From JAJYSO01 sp964579505 (GTDB taxonomy: Bacteria > Bacteroidota > Bacteroidia > Flavobacteriales > Flavobacteriaceae), in assembly GCA_964579505.1 (NCBI GenBank), contig CAZOGC010000018.1:1-40956 (forward strand): 40,956 nt of DNA, written 5' to 3'. The notes beneath the pieces are model-generated. The model had not been told where the DNA came from, did not search any database, and was given only the letters and a program-made list of their open reading frames with translations. Below, one piece after another: positions 15,433 through 24,525 of the stretch (the first letter of the stretch is position 1; every line of letters starts with the position of its first letter). A program made the position numbers and the translations under genes.

Positions 15433-16464
15433 TTAGGTGTGTACCGCTTTAATGGCTTCTGTAATCTTTTGTTCTAATTCATCCATCAAATCGGGGTTGT
15501 CTTTTAGTAGGATTTTTACGGCATCGCGACCTTGCCCAAGTTTTGTGTCGTCATAACTAAACCAAGATCCGGCCTTTTTAATAATTTCATAATTTACTCC
15601 CAAGTCTATAATCTCGCCCACTTTAGAGATACCTTCACCATACATAATATCAAATTCAGCCATTTTAAAGGGGGGCGCTACCTTGTTTTTAACCACTTTT
15701 ACACGGGTTTTGTTTCCTGTAATTTCACTATTACTATTTTTTATTTTGGTAGACCGACGAATATCTAAACGTACAGATGAATAAAATTTTAAGGCATTAC
15801 CTCCGGTAGTGGTTTCCGGATTGCCAAACATTACGCCAATTTTTTCACGTAATTGATTAATGAAGATAACCGTGCATTTAGTTTTGCTGATAGTACTTGT
15901 TAATTTACGTAGGGCTTGCGACATTAACCGGGCGTGTAAACCCATTTTAGAGTCTCCCATTTCTCCTTCTATTTCGCTTTTAGGAGTTAGGGCTGCTACA
16001 GAGTCAACTACAATAATGTCGATGGCGCCTGAACGAATAAGGTTATCGGCAATTTCTAGTGCTTGTTCTCCATTATCAGGTTGAGACATAATAAGAGAAT
16101 CGAGGTTTACGCCTAATTTTTCAGCATAAAAACGATCAAAAGCGTGTTCAGCATCAATAAAAGCAGCAATTCCGCCTGCTTTTTGTGCTTCAGCAATAGC
16201 ATGTAAAGTCAGGGTGGTTTTTCCGGAAGATTCGGGCCCATAAATTTCGACTACTCGTCCTCGTGGATATCCACCAACTCCTAAGGCAATATCTAGTCCT
16301 AAAGAACCTGATGGAATAACCTCTACATCCTGTACAGATTGGTCGCTCATCCGCATAACGGTTCCTTTTCCATAGGTCTTATCTAATTTATCTAGCGTGA
16401 CTTGTAATGCTTTTAACTTAGCTGCTTTTTCTTTATCGGTTGCTTTCTCTGTATCTTTGCTCAT
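15433..16464 (-). CDS. recA: Recombinase RecA
   Basis: 343 residues, normal length. The Walker A motif GPESSGKTT lies near residues 76-84 and Walker B IDIIVVDSVAAL near 150, followed by the L1/L2 loop signatures (GEMGDSKMGLHARLMSQALRKL, then NQLREKIGVMFGNPETTTGGNALKFY). It forms the ATP-dependent filament on single-stranded DNA for homologous recombination and SOS signalling. It has its own promoter, with the -33 and -7 elements at 16493-16523. No LexA box is recognisable near it. A short polar N-terminal tail (SKDTEKATDKEKAAK) precedes the core. Confidence 0.97.
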   Translation of the reverse strand: MSKDTEKATDKEKAAKLKALQVTLDKLDKTYGKGTVMRMSDQSVQDVEVIPSGSLGLDIALGVGGYPRGRVVEIYGPESSGKTTLTLHAIAEAQKAGGIAAFIDAEHAFDRFYAEKLGVNLDSLIMSQPDNGEQALEIADNLIRSGAIDIIVVDSVAALTPKSEIEGEMGDSKMGLHARLMSQALRKLTSTISKTKCTVIFINQLREKIGVMFGNPETTTGGNALKFYSSVRLDIRRSTKIKNSNSEITGNKTRVKVVKNKVAPPFKMAEFDIMYGEGISKVGEIIDLGVNYEIIKKAGSWFSYDDTKLGQGRDAVKILLKDNPDLMDELEQKITEAIKAVHT

Positions 16465-16492
16465 CTACTTTTAGTTTCATTTTATGGAGTTG

Positions 16493-16523
16493 CTAAAATA
16501 CCACTTCTTTTAATCTTCCGCAA
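16493..16523 (-). promoter_or_regulatory. recA promoter
   Basis: The minus strand has TTG (16521-16523), a 20-base spacer and TATTTTAG (16493-16500), one mismatch from TAnnTTTG, about 30 bases before the ATG. Confidence 0.5.
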
Positions 16524-16607
16524 TTTGTGGCTAACCTTTTTGTAAGAGAATTAAAAGAAAACAAGGTGAGGCAAGGTATTATCGGGCTGCTTGTCTCAAA
16601 TTTTCCG

Positions 16608-16615
16608 TAATTTTG
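16608..16615 (+). promoter_or_regulatory. -7 element for gpsA
   Basis: TAATTTTG is an exact match, 17 bases before the ATG at 16633, and shows that the upstream in-frame TTG at 16591 is not the start. Confidence 0.5.
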
Positions 16616-16632
16616 AAAACAATTTATTGCTT

Positions 16633-17634
16633 ATGAAAACTTCTAAAGAATTTGCGGTGATTGGCGGAGGAAGCTGGGCCACCGCCATCGTAAAAATATT
16701 GAGCGAATCTTTAGATCACGTGTATTGGTATATGCGAAATATGCAGGCTATAGCCCATATTCAACAAGAACACAACAACCCTAATTATCTCAGTGCTGTA
16801 ACGTTTGATGTAAATCAACTTAGGCTTTCTAATAATTTAAACGAGGTGGTAGAAAAAGCAGATTGCCTTATTTTTGTGGTGCCTTCAGCTTTTTTGTATA
16901 GCGAACTCGAGAAGCTAAACACATCCTTAACTCATAAAATAATTTATAGTGCCATTAAGGGGATTGTACCCGAAAGTGGATTGATTGTAGGAGAGCATTT
17001 TCACGAACATCATCATGTATCGTATGAAAATATAGGGGTTATTTCAGGACCTTGTCACGCAGAAGAAGTGGCATTAGAGCGACTATCTTATTTAACCATT
17101 GCCAGTGCCGATATGGAGAAAGCACAGCTGTTGGCAGATGTTTTAGACAACCATTACATTCGGTGTAATGTAAGCAAAGATGTGGTAGGTACAGAATATG
17201 CTGCTATGCTTAAAAATATTTATGCCATTGCTGCCGGAATATACCATGCATTGGGGTATGGCGATAATTTTCAAAGTGTATTGATGAGTAACGCTATTCG
17301 TGAAATAGAACGCTTTTTGAAGAAAGTATATCCTGTGGAACGAAATATTAATGACTCAGCTTATTTGGGTGATTTGTTGGTTACCGGATATTCTTCTTTT
17401 AGCCGAAATCGTATGTTTGGTACTATGATTGGCAAAGGTTATACTGTGCAGAGTGCCCAACTTGAAATGAACATGGTGGCAGAAGGATATTATGCAACTA
17501 AAAGTGCTTATGAACTCAATAAAAATAAAGAAAAGAGTGTAGATACGCCTATTATAAAAGCAGTTTACGAAATTTTATATAACGGTCAGAATCCGAAAGA
17601 AACGATGTTTGCCCTTACCCGAAAACTATATTAG
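16633..17634 (+). CDS. gpsA: NAD(P)H-dependent glycerol-3-phosphate dehydrogenase
   Basis: 333 residues. The N-terminal Rossmann motif is IGGGSWATAIVKIL; the second key segment is CLIFVVPSAFL, and ISGPCHAEEVALERLSYLTIAS is the conserved core after it. The catalytic lysine lies in EYAAMLKNIYAIAAGIYHALG, and a substrate-binding segment follows (YLGDLLVTGYSSFSRNRMFG). The enzyme reduces dihydroxyacetone phosphate to sn-glycerol-3-phosphate for phospholipid synthesis, in the cytosol. Bacteroidota enzymes often read GSWAT where E. coli has GSYGT, as seen here. Confidence 0.93.
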   Translation: MKTSKEFAVIGGGSWATAIVKILSESLDHVYWYMRNMQAIAHIQQEHNNPNYLSAVTFDVNQLRLSNNLNEVVEKADCLIFVVPSAFLYSELEKLNTSLTHKIIYSAIKGIVPESGLIVGEHFHEHHHVSYENIGVISGPCHAEEVALERLSYLTIASADMEKAQLLADVLDNHYIRCNVSKDVVGTEYAAMLKNIYAIAAGIYHALGYGDNFQSVLMSNAIREIERFLKKVYPVERNINDSAYLGDLLVTGYSSFSRNRMFGTMIGKGYTVQSAQLEMNMVAEGYYATKSAYELNKNKEKSVDTPIIKAVYEILYNGQNPKETMFALTRKLY

Positions 17635-17688
17635 TCTTCCGTTTTTTTGATTGTACAAAAAATAAGAACTTGCGGCGCAATAATTTAA

Positions 17689-18618
17689 GTGAAAATTGTA
17701 TTGAAAAAATCAGCGCTTTTAGGTAGTATCTTGGTAGCTTTTGGGGCAGCTAGTTACGGCATGCTTACTACTTTTGTTGAGTTGGCGGGAAAACAAGATT
17801 ATAATTTTATAGAACTTACTTTTGCTGAGTATGTTGTGGGGGTTTTGGGGTTGTTTTTGCTCGGTCTTTTCCTCTCTAAAAAGAACAAAAAGAGCAAACA
17901 CATAACAACAGAAAAGGTTACCGCTAAAAATATTCGCAATCTTTTCTTTGCGGGTATGTCTATGGGGTTTACTACTTTAGTGTATTACTATTCTGTAAAA
18001 TTTATTTCTGTTTCTATAGCCATTGTGTTGTTAATGCAAAGTGTGTGGATTGGCGTTGTTTTAGATGCTGTTTATTATAAAACGAAACCCGGAAAACAAA
18101 AGATAATTGCTATTATTTTGGTGTTAATAGGTACGGTTTTAGCCGCCAACATGTTGTTTAGTACACTTAAACTGGATTGGCGCGGTATGGCGTTGGGGTT
18201 TTTGGCAGCCATTTCATACAGTATTACCATTTTTGCTACTAATAGAGTGGCGGTACATGCTTCTACAATTACGCGTAGCAAATGGATGGCCTTAGGTGCT
18301 TTAGTGTTGGTGTCTGTTTTTACAGTCCCCATTTTATGGCAAAACTTTCATTGGGAAGTATTGTATAAATGGGGAATAATTTTCGGCCTTTTTGGAGCGT
18401 TTCTTCCACCGCTGTTTCTCAATTATGGAATGCCTAAGGTTAACCTCGGGGTGGGAGCTATTGTCTCTTCTTTAGAGTTGCCGGTAGCGGTTTGCATGGC
18501 TTATTTTGTGCTGCACGAAACTGTTAGTGTTTATCAATGGGTGGGAATTGTTTTAATTCTGATAGCCATCATTACGATGAACCTTAAAAAAATAAAGAAA
18601 AAGCGCTTAAATTTATAA
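17689..18618 (+). CDS. EamA/DMT-family transporter
   Basis: 309 residues with ten membrane helices in two EamA repeats (about 5-145 and 155-300), a Lys-rich loop after helix 2 (KKNKKSKHITTEK) and a Lys-rich C-terminus. The start is probably GTG 17689; TTG 17701 (LKKSALLGS) is a close alternative. The family exports metabolites or drugs, or imports sugars and amino acids; the substrate cannot be told. It follows gpsA by 55 bases with no terminator, so co-transcription is possible. Confidence 0.85.
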   Translation: MKIVLKKSALLGSILVAFGAASYGMLTTFVELAGKQDYNFIELTFAEYVVGVLGLFLLGLFLSKKNKKSKHITTEKVTAKNIRNLFFAGMSMGFTTLVYYYSVKFISVSIAIVLLMQSVWIGVVLDAVYYKTKPGKQKIIAIILVLIGTVLAANMLFSTLKLDWRGMALGFLAAISYSITIFATNRVAVHASTITRSKWMALGALVLVSVFTVPILWQNFHWEVLYKWGIIFGLFGAFLPPLFLNYGMPKVNLGVGAIVSSLELPVAVCMAYFVLHETVSVYQWVGIVLILIAIITMNLKKIKKKRLNL

Positions 18619-18678
18619 GGAAGCTCACGGTTTCGTTATCCCTTTTATAAATTAAATTCGGGTTATAGTTTAAAAACC

Positions 18679-18686
18679 TATTTTTG
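18679..18686 (+). promoter_or_regulatory. -7 element immediately before rbfA
   Basis: TATTTTTG is an exact match only four bases before the rbfA ATG. A start site at the usual distance would fall on or next to the ATG, giving a leaderless or nearly leaderless mRNA. Confidence 0.45.
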
Positions 18687-18690
18687 CATT

Positions 18691-19089
18691 ATGGAACAAG
18701 AAACCAACAGACAAAAAAAGATAGGTACGCTGATTCAGCATGACTTAGCTGATGTTATTCAGAAAGAACTGCGCGAGGCTGGTCAGACGCATATTATAGT
18801 GAGTGTATCTAAGGTAAGAGTAACCTCTGACCTTTCTCTAGCTAAAGCCTATTTGAGCATCTTCCCAAAAGATAAAGCCAACGAAACGATGGAGGCGCTT
18901 CAACATCATCGTACACAATTAAAACATATAATAGCACAACGTACCAAACATCAACTGAGAAAAATGCCGGAGCTAGTGTTATATGTAGACGACAGCTTGG
19001 AGTATATTCACGGAATTGAAGAGGCCATAAAAGGAAATGAAGACCCTATTAAAAACCCCGATTTACTAGATAAACGCAAAAGATCATAG
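18691..19089 (+). CDS. rbfA: Ribosome-binding factor A
   Basis: 132 residues. The type-II KH-like fold is suggested by the spacing RQKKIGTLIQHDLADVIQKEL, then VSVSKVRVTSDLSLAKAYLSIF, then the helix HRTQLKHIIAQRTKHQLRKMPELVLYVDDSLEY. RbfA matures the 30S subunit and 16S rRNA 5' end and helps in cold adaptation. The stop codon is directly followed by the GTG of the LolE-like gene, so the two are co-transcribed. Confidence 0.93.
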   Translation: MEQETNRQKKIGTLIQHDLADVIQKELREAGQTHIIVSVSKVRVTSDLSLAKAYLSIFPKDKANETMEALQHHRTQLKHIIAQRTKHQLRKMPELVLYVDDSLEYIHGIEEAIKGNEDPIKNPDLLDKRKRS

Positions 19090-20295
19090 GTGAAATTTTC
19101 GTACTACATTGCCAAACGCTACCTGTTTACAAAGAGTAAGAACAACGCTATTAATGTAATTACGCTTATTGCAGCAATTGGTGTCTTTGCAGGTGCCCTA
19201 GCATTGTTTATTGTACTTTCGGGTTTTTCGGGTTTAAAGGCATTTAGTGTTCAGTTTACCAATGCTGTAGACCCGGATTTAACAATCCTTCCTACTACCG
19301 GAAAAATTATTCAATTAACCCCTCAAAAAGAACAACAACTTCAACATATTGCCGGCATACAGACGGTGTCAAAAGTAATAAAAGAACGTGTTTTACTGAC
19401 GTATAATAACCGTAGCACACCGGCTTTTATTAAAGGAGTAGATACCAATTTTAACAAAGTAACAGAGACTAAAAAATCAGTAATTGCCGGACGCTGGTTT
19501 ACACCCACTGAAGACAGGGTGGTTATCGGTACGGGCATTGCCCAAAAATTATCTATGGGTATTAGTGGGTATGGAGATGTGTTACAGTTGTTGGTGCCCA
19601 AACCCGGAAAGGGAATAATAACTAATTTTAATCAGGCTTTTAATGCTGTAAACACTATTGTGGTGGGTATTTATAGCATCAATGAAGATTTGAATGATAA
19701 ATATGTTTTTGCACCATTTGGGTTGGCAAAACAGTTGTTGAGTCTGAAAAAAAATGAAGTTTCACTTATTGAAATTAAACTTAAACCCGGTGTAGAAGAA
19801 GAGGACGTAAAACCGCAGATTCAAAAGATTTTTGGGGCTAATGTGGCTGTCAAAAATCGCATTCAACTCAATGATGAATTGTACAAAATGCTGAATACTG
19901 AAAATTTAGCGGTTTACCTCATTTTTACCCTCGTACTCATTATTGCGTTGTTTAATGTAGGGGGCGCTATTGTGATGGCAATTTTAGATAAACGAGATAA
20001 TATTAAAACACTTTTTAATTTAGGGGCAGAAGTTCGAAAAATTAAACGTATTTTCTTTTTGCAAGGCACGTTACTCACATTTATAGGTGGTGTTATTGGT
20101 ATAGCTGTTGGTATAGTGGTAGTTAAACTACAACTGCATTACGGAATGGTTATGATAACCCAAACTTTACCTTACCCGGTTAAATTGAGTGTAGAAAATG
20201 TAGGAATCGTCTTTCTTACAATTATGATTTTAGGGATAACAGCATCTTATATCGGTTCAACCCGTGTGTCTAAGGTACTTCTAAAAACCAATTAA
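19090..20295 (+). CDS. FtsX-family ABC transporter permease, LolC/LolE type
   Basis: 401 residues from a GTG start that abuts the rbfA stop. The LolC/E layout is clear: an N-terminal membrane helix (about 20-45) starting with AKRYLFTKSKNNAINVITLIA, a large periplasmic MacB-PCD-like domain (about 45-265), then three helices (about 270-300, 325-345 and 368-392) forming the FtsX domain. In LolCDE this permease extracts lipoproteins from the inner membrane for outer-membrane sorting. No LolD ATPase or second permease is adjacent, so the partner is elsewhere. Its last four bases overlap the convergent lepA stop. Confidence 0.85.
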   Translation: MKFSYYIAKRYLFTKSKNNAINVITLIAAIGVFAGALALFIVLSGFSGLKAFSVQFTNAVDPDLTILPTTGKIIQLTPQKEQQLQHIAGIQTVSKVIKERVLLTYNNRSTPAFIKGVDTNFNKVTETKKSVIAGRWFTPTEDRVVIGTGIAQKLSMGISGYGDVLQLLVPKPGKGIITNFNQAFNAVNTIVVGIYSINEDLNDKYVFAPFGLAKQLLSLKKNEVSLIEIKLKPGVEEEDVKPQIQKIFGANVAVKNRIQLNDELYKMLNTENLAVYLIFTLVLIIALFNVGGAIVMAILDKRDNIKTLFNLGAEVRKIKRIFFLQGTLLTFIGGVIGIAVGIVVVKLQLHYGMVMITQTLPYPVKLSVENVGIVFLTIMILGITASYIGSTRVSKVLLKTN

Positions 20296-22091
20296 TCGTC
20301 TAGTTTTAATACTGCCATAAAGGCTTCTTGAGGAATTTCAACATTTCCTACCTGACGCATTCGCTTTTTCCCTTTTTTCTGTTTCTCTAACAGTTTTCGT
20401 TTTCGAGAAATATCACCGCCATAACACTTAGCGGTTACATCTTTACGTACAGCTTTTACAGTTTCACGCGCAATTATTTTAGAGCCAATGGCTGCCTGAA
20501 TAGGAATATCAAATTGTTGTCGTGGAATAAGTTTTCGTAGTTTCCCGCAAATCTTCTTCCCAATTTCATAAGCGTTGTCTTGGTGTAATAAGGCAGATAG
20601 TGCATCAACCATTCGACCATTAAGCAAGATATCTACTTTTACCAAATTAGAACGACGCATGCCTAAAGGAGCGTAATCAAAAGATGCATATCCTCGTGAA
20701 ACGGTTTTTAATCGGTCATAAAAGTCAAATACGATTTCTGATAGCGGCAGGTTAAAAGTGAGTTCTACGCGTTGTGTAGTGAGGTAGGATTGATTTACAA
20801 TTTCGCCTCTTTTTTCGATACAGAGTTCCATAACCGGACCAATAAAATCTGATTTGGTAATAATACTGGCTTCAATGTAGGGTTCTTCTACTCGGTCTAT
20901 ACCTGATGGATCCGGTAAATCGGAAGGGTTGTGCACGATAATTGGATCGCCGTCAGGAGATTTTCTAGTGTAAGCATGGTAAGACACGTTAGGTACGGTG
21001 GTAATTACCGTCATATTAAACTCACGTTCTAATCGTTCTTGCACAATTTCTAGATGAAGCATTCCTAGAAAGCCGCAACGAAATCCAAACCCTAAAGCGG
21101 CAGAGCTCTCAGGCGTAAAAACCAAAGAAGAGTCGTTTAACCGTAGTTTTTCCATGGCGCCACGCAATTCTTCGTAGTCTTCTGTATCTACCGGGTAAAT
21201 ACCGGCAAAGACCATAGGCTTTACATCTTCAAACCCTGAAATGGCCTGCGTAGTAGGGTTCTCAGCGTCCGTAATCGTATCACCTACCTTTACTTCACTG
21301 GCTTCTTTAATACCGGTAATAAGGTATCCCACATCGCCGGTTTCAACTTTTTTCTGCGGAACCTGTTTTAATTTTAAGGTGCCCACTTCATCAGCATAGT
21401 AATCTTTTCCGGTGTTTACAAACTTAATGTGTTGTCCTTTCTTGATGCTGCCATTATACACCCTGAAATAGGTTTCTACTCCGCGAAAAGAATTGTACAC
21501 GGAGTCAAAAATTAAGGCACGTAAGGGGGCATCGGGGTCTCCTTTTGGAGCCGGAATGCGCTCAATAATAGCCGCTAAAATTTCTTCTACACCTACTCCT
21601 GTTTTGGCGCTGGCTTTGATGATTTCCTCTCTTTCACACCCTATTAAATCAACTAAATCGTCTGCGGCTTCTTCTACATTTGCACTCGGAAGGTCTATTT
21701 TATTGAGTACCGGAATAATTTCTAAATCACTTTCAAGAGCCAAATATAAGTTAGAGATGGTTTGTGCTTGTATGCCTTGTGCTGCATCCACAATAAGCAA
21801 GGCTCCCTCGCAAGCGGCTAAAGAGCGGGAGACTTCATATGAAAAATCTACGTGCCCGGGAGTATCTATCAAATTAAGTATGTATTGCTCTTCTTGGTAT
21901 GTGTATTCCATTTGAATGGCATGACTTTTAATAGTAATTCCGCGCTCACGCTCCAGGTCCATCGTATCGAGCAACTGGGCTTGTTTTTCTCGGGCAGTCA
22001 CCGCATGGGTGGCATCTAACAAGCGGTCAGCCAGTGTGCTTTTTCCGTGGTCAATATGAGCAATAATACAGAAATTTCGAAGGTGTTTCAT
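20292..22091 (-). CDS. lepA: Elongation factor 4 (LepA)
   Basis: 599 residues, typical length. The GTPase domain (about 1-180) has G1 AHIDHGKST, G3 DTPGHVDF and G4 NKID. The LepA-specific C-terminus has ARETVKAVRKDVTAKCYGGD and the Lys-rich KRKLLEKQKKGKKRMRQVG segment. It acts on stalled or mistranslocated ribosomes. The convergent LolE-like gene overlaps it by four bases at the stop codons, so no terminator fits between them. A -7 element lies at 22132-22139. Confidence 0.96.
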   Translation of the reverse strand: MKHLRNFCIIAHIDHGKSTLADRLLDATHAVTAREKQAQLLDTMDLERERGITIKSHAIQMEYTYQEEQYILNLIDTPGHVDFSYEVSRSLAACEGALLIVDAAQGIQAQTISNLYLALESDLEIIPVLNKIDLPSANVEEAADDLVDLIGCEREEIIKASAKTGVGVEEILAAIIERIPAPKGDPDAPLRALIFDSVYNSFRGVETYFRVYNGSIKKGQHIKFVNTGKDYYADEVGTLKLKQVPQKKVETGDVGYLITGIKEASEVKVGDTITDAENPTTQAISGFEDVKPMVFAGIYPVDTEDYEELRGAMEKLRLNDSSLVFTPESSAALGFGFRCGFLGMLHLEIVQERLEREFNMTVITTVPNVSYHAYTRKSPDGDPIIVHNPSDLPDPSGIDRVEEPYIEASIITKSDFIGPVMELCIEKRGEIVNQSYLTTQRVELTFNLPLSEIVFDFYDRLKTVSRGYASFDYAPLGMRRSNLVKVDILLNGRMVDALSALLHQDNAYEIGKKICGKLRKLIPRQQFDIPIQAAIGSKIIARETVKAVRKDVTAKCYGGDISRKRKLLEKQKKGKKRMRQVGNVEIPQEAFMAVLKLDD

Positions 22092-22131
22092 AGCGCGTTT
22101 TCAGGTTCAAAAAGTCAACGTGTATTGTTTG

Positions 22132-22139
22132 CAAATATA
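22132..22139 (-). promoter_or_regulatory. -7 element for lepA
   Basis: The minus strand reads TATATTTG, an exact match, about 40 bases before the ATG. No -33 TTG is clear at the usual distance. Confidence 0.45.
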
Positions 22140-22164
22140 AGTTTTTAAAGTAGATAAAATAAAC

Positions 22165-22209
22165 CTCTAAAAAGGAAAGCCTTCATCTATTTTGTTTTAT
22201 AGAGAAGGC
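22165..22209 (-). terminator. Terminator after the poxB-like gene
   Basis: GCCTTC (22179-22184) and TCTAT (22186-22190) pair with ATAGA (22199-22203) and GAAGGC (22204-22209), with one bulged base and an 8-base loop. On the minus strand a T-run follows. Confidence 0.7.
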
Positions 22210-22237
22210 ATTTTCAATATAAGAAAAGAGAATTTAA

Positions 22238-23971
22238 TCAAAATAATTCGCGTAAATATTTCATATCTGATTTGGCCATATCAATTATTTCGGCTGTTTT
22301 ACCATTTAGCATCAATTTACCCATGGTTTTAGCAAATCCTTCCATTTGGTCAAATGTAACATTAGGGGGCATAGATAAAGCATCCGGGTCGGTGTATACA
22401 TTGATTAGTGCCGGTCCTTTGGCGGCAAAAAACTCTTTAAAAATAGCCGGAACATCATGGGTGTTTTTTACCTCAAAAGACTGCATGCCCATGGCTTCGG
22501 CTACTTTCTTAAAATCGGGATTTACCATATTGGTTTCCCAATCTAAATAACCGGCTACTTGCATTTCTAACCGCACCATACCCAAGACTCGGTTATTAAA
22601 AATGACAATTTTAACCGGAATTTGGTATTGGCTGATGGTCATTAAATCACCCAAAAGCATACTAATACCGCCGTCACCACAAAAGGCAATGACCTGCCTG
22701 TCGGGGCAGGCTAGTCCGGCGCCCATAGCCATAGGCATAGCGTCTGCCATAGAGCCATGATTAAAAGAACCGGTAATGTAGCGGTTTTTCTTTCCTTTTA
22801 GATAGCGTGCGCCCCAGACAGAGCACATGCCGGTATCTACCGTAAAAATGGCGTCGTCATCGGCTAAATCGTCTATAATAGAAGCAATGTATTCCGGATG
22901 AATTTCTTTAGCCTCACTTTTCCCTTTAATATAGCTTCGGTAATCGTCTTCTACCTCTTTGTACAGCTTTCGCATTTTCACTAAATACTCGTCGTCATTT
23001 TTTTGTTCAATTTTAGGAAGTAAGACCTCTAAAGTGTCTTTTATATCTCCTTGATACCCATAATCTACTTTGGCTCGTCTTCCTATATATTCAGGATTAA
23101 TATCTACCTGAACAATGGTGTTTTTTTCGGGCAAAAAATTAGAATAGGGAAAATCGGTACCAAGCATAACAACTAAATCGGCTTTGTGCATGGCTCTAAA
23201 ACCAGATTTATTGCCTAACAAACCATTCATGCCCACGGCATAAGGGTTGGTGTCTTTGTCAAAGAATATTTTCCCTCTATAGCTGTATCCTATAGGGGCT
23301 TTTAATTTTTCGGCCAATTGCATGACCTCATCTTGTGCATATCTACACCCACGACCACAGAACAGCATGACCTTTTTATGGCTGTTTATAACTTCAGCCA
23401 GTTCGTTGAGTTCTTTTTCTCGTGGTAAAACTTTTGCTTGAGGGCGATAATTTTTTGTCGACACTTTATTGTCTTCAATTTCAGCTGAAGCTACATCTCC
23501 CGGAAGGCCAACTACAGCCACTCCATGCCGATTCATAGCGCGTTGTATGGCAGATTGAAACCCTTGTGCGGCTTGTTGGGGGGTATTGGCCATCATTACG
23601 TATTTACTACAATCATCAAAGAGTTTTACCACGTTTGTTTCTTGGTGATTATCTAAACCTAATTTGTGAGTAGGAATAGTTGAAGCAATGGCTATAACAG
23701 GGTTTCCGGCTTTATTAGCATCGTATAAACCGTTTACTAGATGTACGTGGCCGGGTCCACTACTGCCCATACAACACCCAATGCCATTCATTTCAGCTTC
23801 CATAGAAGCAGCATAAGCTCCGGCTTCTTCGTGACGTACATGAATCCATTTTATACGGCCATCGCGCCGAATGGCATCATTTACCGGATTTAGACTGTCT
23901 CCGGTAACGCCATAGACGTGTCTAACACCGGCATTGTAAAGCATTTCAACTAATAAATCGGCTATTTTCAT
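22238..23971 (-). CDS. poxB: Thiamine-diphosphate-dependent pyruvate dehydrogenase/oxidase, PoxB-like
   Basis: 577 residues, close to E. coli PoxB (572). The N-terminal TPP domain carries the catalytic Glu in VRHEEAGAYAA (about residue 49); the FAD/middle domain spans about 190-330; the C-terminal TPP domain has GDGG at the start of the metal-binding motif (FCGDGGISML) and the closing Asn (IFNNRVLGM). This group decarboxylates pyruvate to acetate, passing electrons to quinone on the membrane. Acetolactate synthase is the main alternative, but the layout CCMGSSGPGHVHLVNGLYDA and the overall length fit PoxB better. The C-terminus (KTAEIIDMAKSDMKYLREL) could form the amphipathic lipid-binding helix known in PoxB. 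It forms a single-gene unit with its own terminator. Confidence 0.85.
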   Translation of the reverse strand: MKIADLLVEMLYNAGVRHVYGVTGDSLNPVNDAIRRDGRIKWIHVRHEEAGAYAASMEAEMNGIGCCMGSSGPGHVHLVNGLYDANKAGNPVIAIASTIPTHKLGLDNHQETNVVKLFDDCSKYVMMANTPQQAAQGFQSAIQRAMNRHGVAVVGLPGDVASAEIEDNKVSTKNYRPQAKVLPREKELNELAEVINSHKKVMLFCGRGCRYAQDEVMQLAEKLKAPIGYSYRGKIFFDKDTNPYAVGMNGLLGNKSGFRAMHKADLVVMLGTDFPYSNFLPEKNTIVQVDINPEYIGRRAKVDYGYQGDIKDTLEVLLPKIEQKNDDEYLVKMRKLYKEVEDDYRSYIKGKSEAKEIHPEYIASIIDDLADDDAIFTVDTGMCSVWGARYLKGKKNRYITGSFNHGSMADAMPMAMGAGLACPDRQVIAFCGDGGISMLLGDLMTISQYQIPVKIVIFNNRVLGMVRLEMQVAGYLDWETNMVNPDFKKVAEAMGMQSFEVKNTHDVPAIFKEFFAAKGPALINVYTDPDALSMPPNVTFDQMEGFAKTMGKLMLNGKTAEIIDMAKSDMKYLRELF

Positions 23972-24178
23972 AGAAATATGTTTTAAAGTTTCTGAAAGTT
24001 ACAATTATTGATTTAAAATAAAGGTTAATCTTATAATAATCTCATGCTTTATTAGGTTTTTGGCTACTTTGGGTAGTTATGGTATTATAAGCGGATTTTT
24101 AAGAGAAATACTCAAATGTATTTTACAATAGGTAATCAACTCTTATGTATGAGAACAGATTGTCTTGAAGATTTTGCC

Positions 24179-24186
24179 TAGTTTTG
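24179..24186 (+). promoter_or_regulatory. -7 element for the DUF4286-rsmA operon
   Basis: TAGTTTTG, an exact match, lies 30 bases before the ATG, with a TTG 16 bases upstream (24160-24162). Confidence 0.45.
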
Positions 24187-24216
24187 CCCTAAATAGTAAT
24201 AAACAAGGCGCTCATT

Positions 24217-24525
24217 ATGTACATTTATAATGTAACCATAAATATTGAGAAAGACGTTCACGACGAATGGCTTAATTGGATGAAAGCAGAACATATTCCG
24301 GCTATGCTGGCTACCGGAAAATTTACGCAGGCTCTGATGAGCAAGGTGTTGATAAATGAAGAGATGGGCGGAATTACGTATTCGGTGCAATACCAAACCC
24401 CTAGCAAAGAATTGTTGCTGCGTTATTATGATGAAGACGCAGAAAAATTGCGCAAACAATCGGAACGGTTTAAAGGGAAGGCAGTATATTTTCGTACAGA
24501 ATTAGAGGTGATTAACCAACAATGA
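24217..24525 (+). CDS. DUF4286 family protein
   Basis: 102 residues. The sequence MYIYNVTINIEKDVHDEWLNWMKAEHIPAMLATGKF and the following GITYSVQYQTPSKELLLRYY match the DUF4286 pattern, a small alpha/beta barrel-like domain of unknown function common in Bacteroidota. It overlaps rsmA by four bases (ATGA), which implies translational coupling and a shared transcript. It ends with TGA, evidence that TGA is a normal stop in this genome. Confidence 0.85.
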   Translation: MYIYNVTINIEKDVHDEWLNWMKAEHIPAMLATGKFTQALMSKVLINEEMGGITYSVQYQTPSKELLLRYYDEDAEKLRKQSERFKGKAVYFRTELEVINQQ

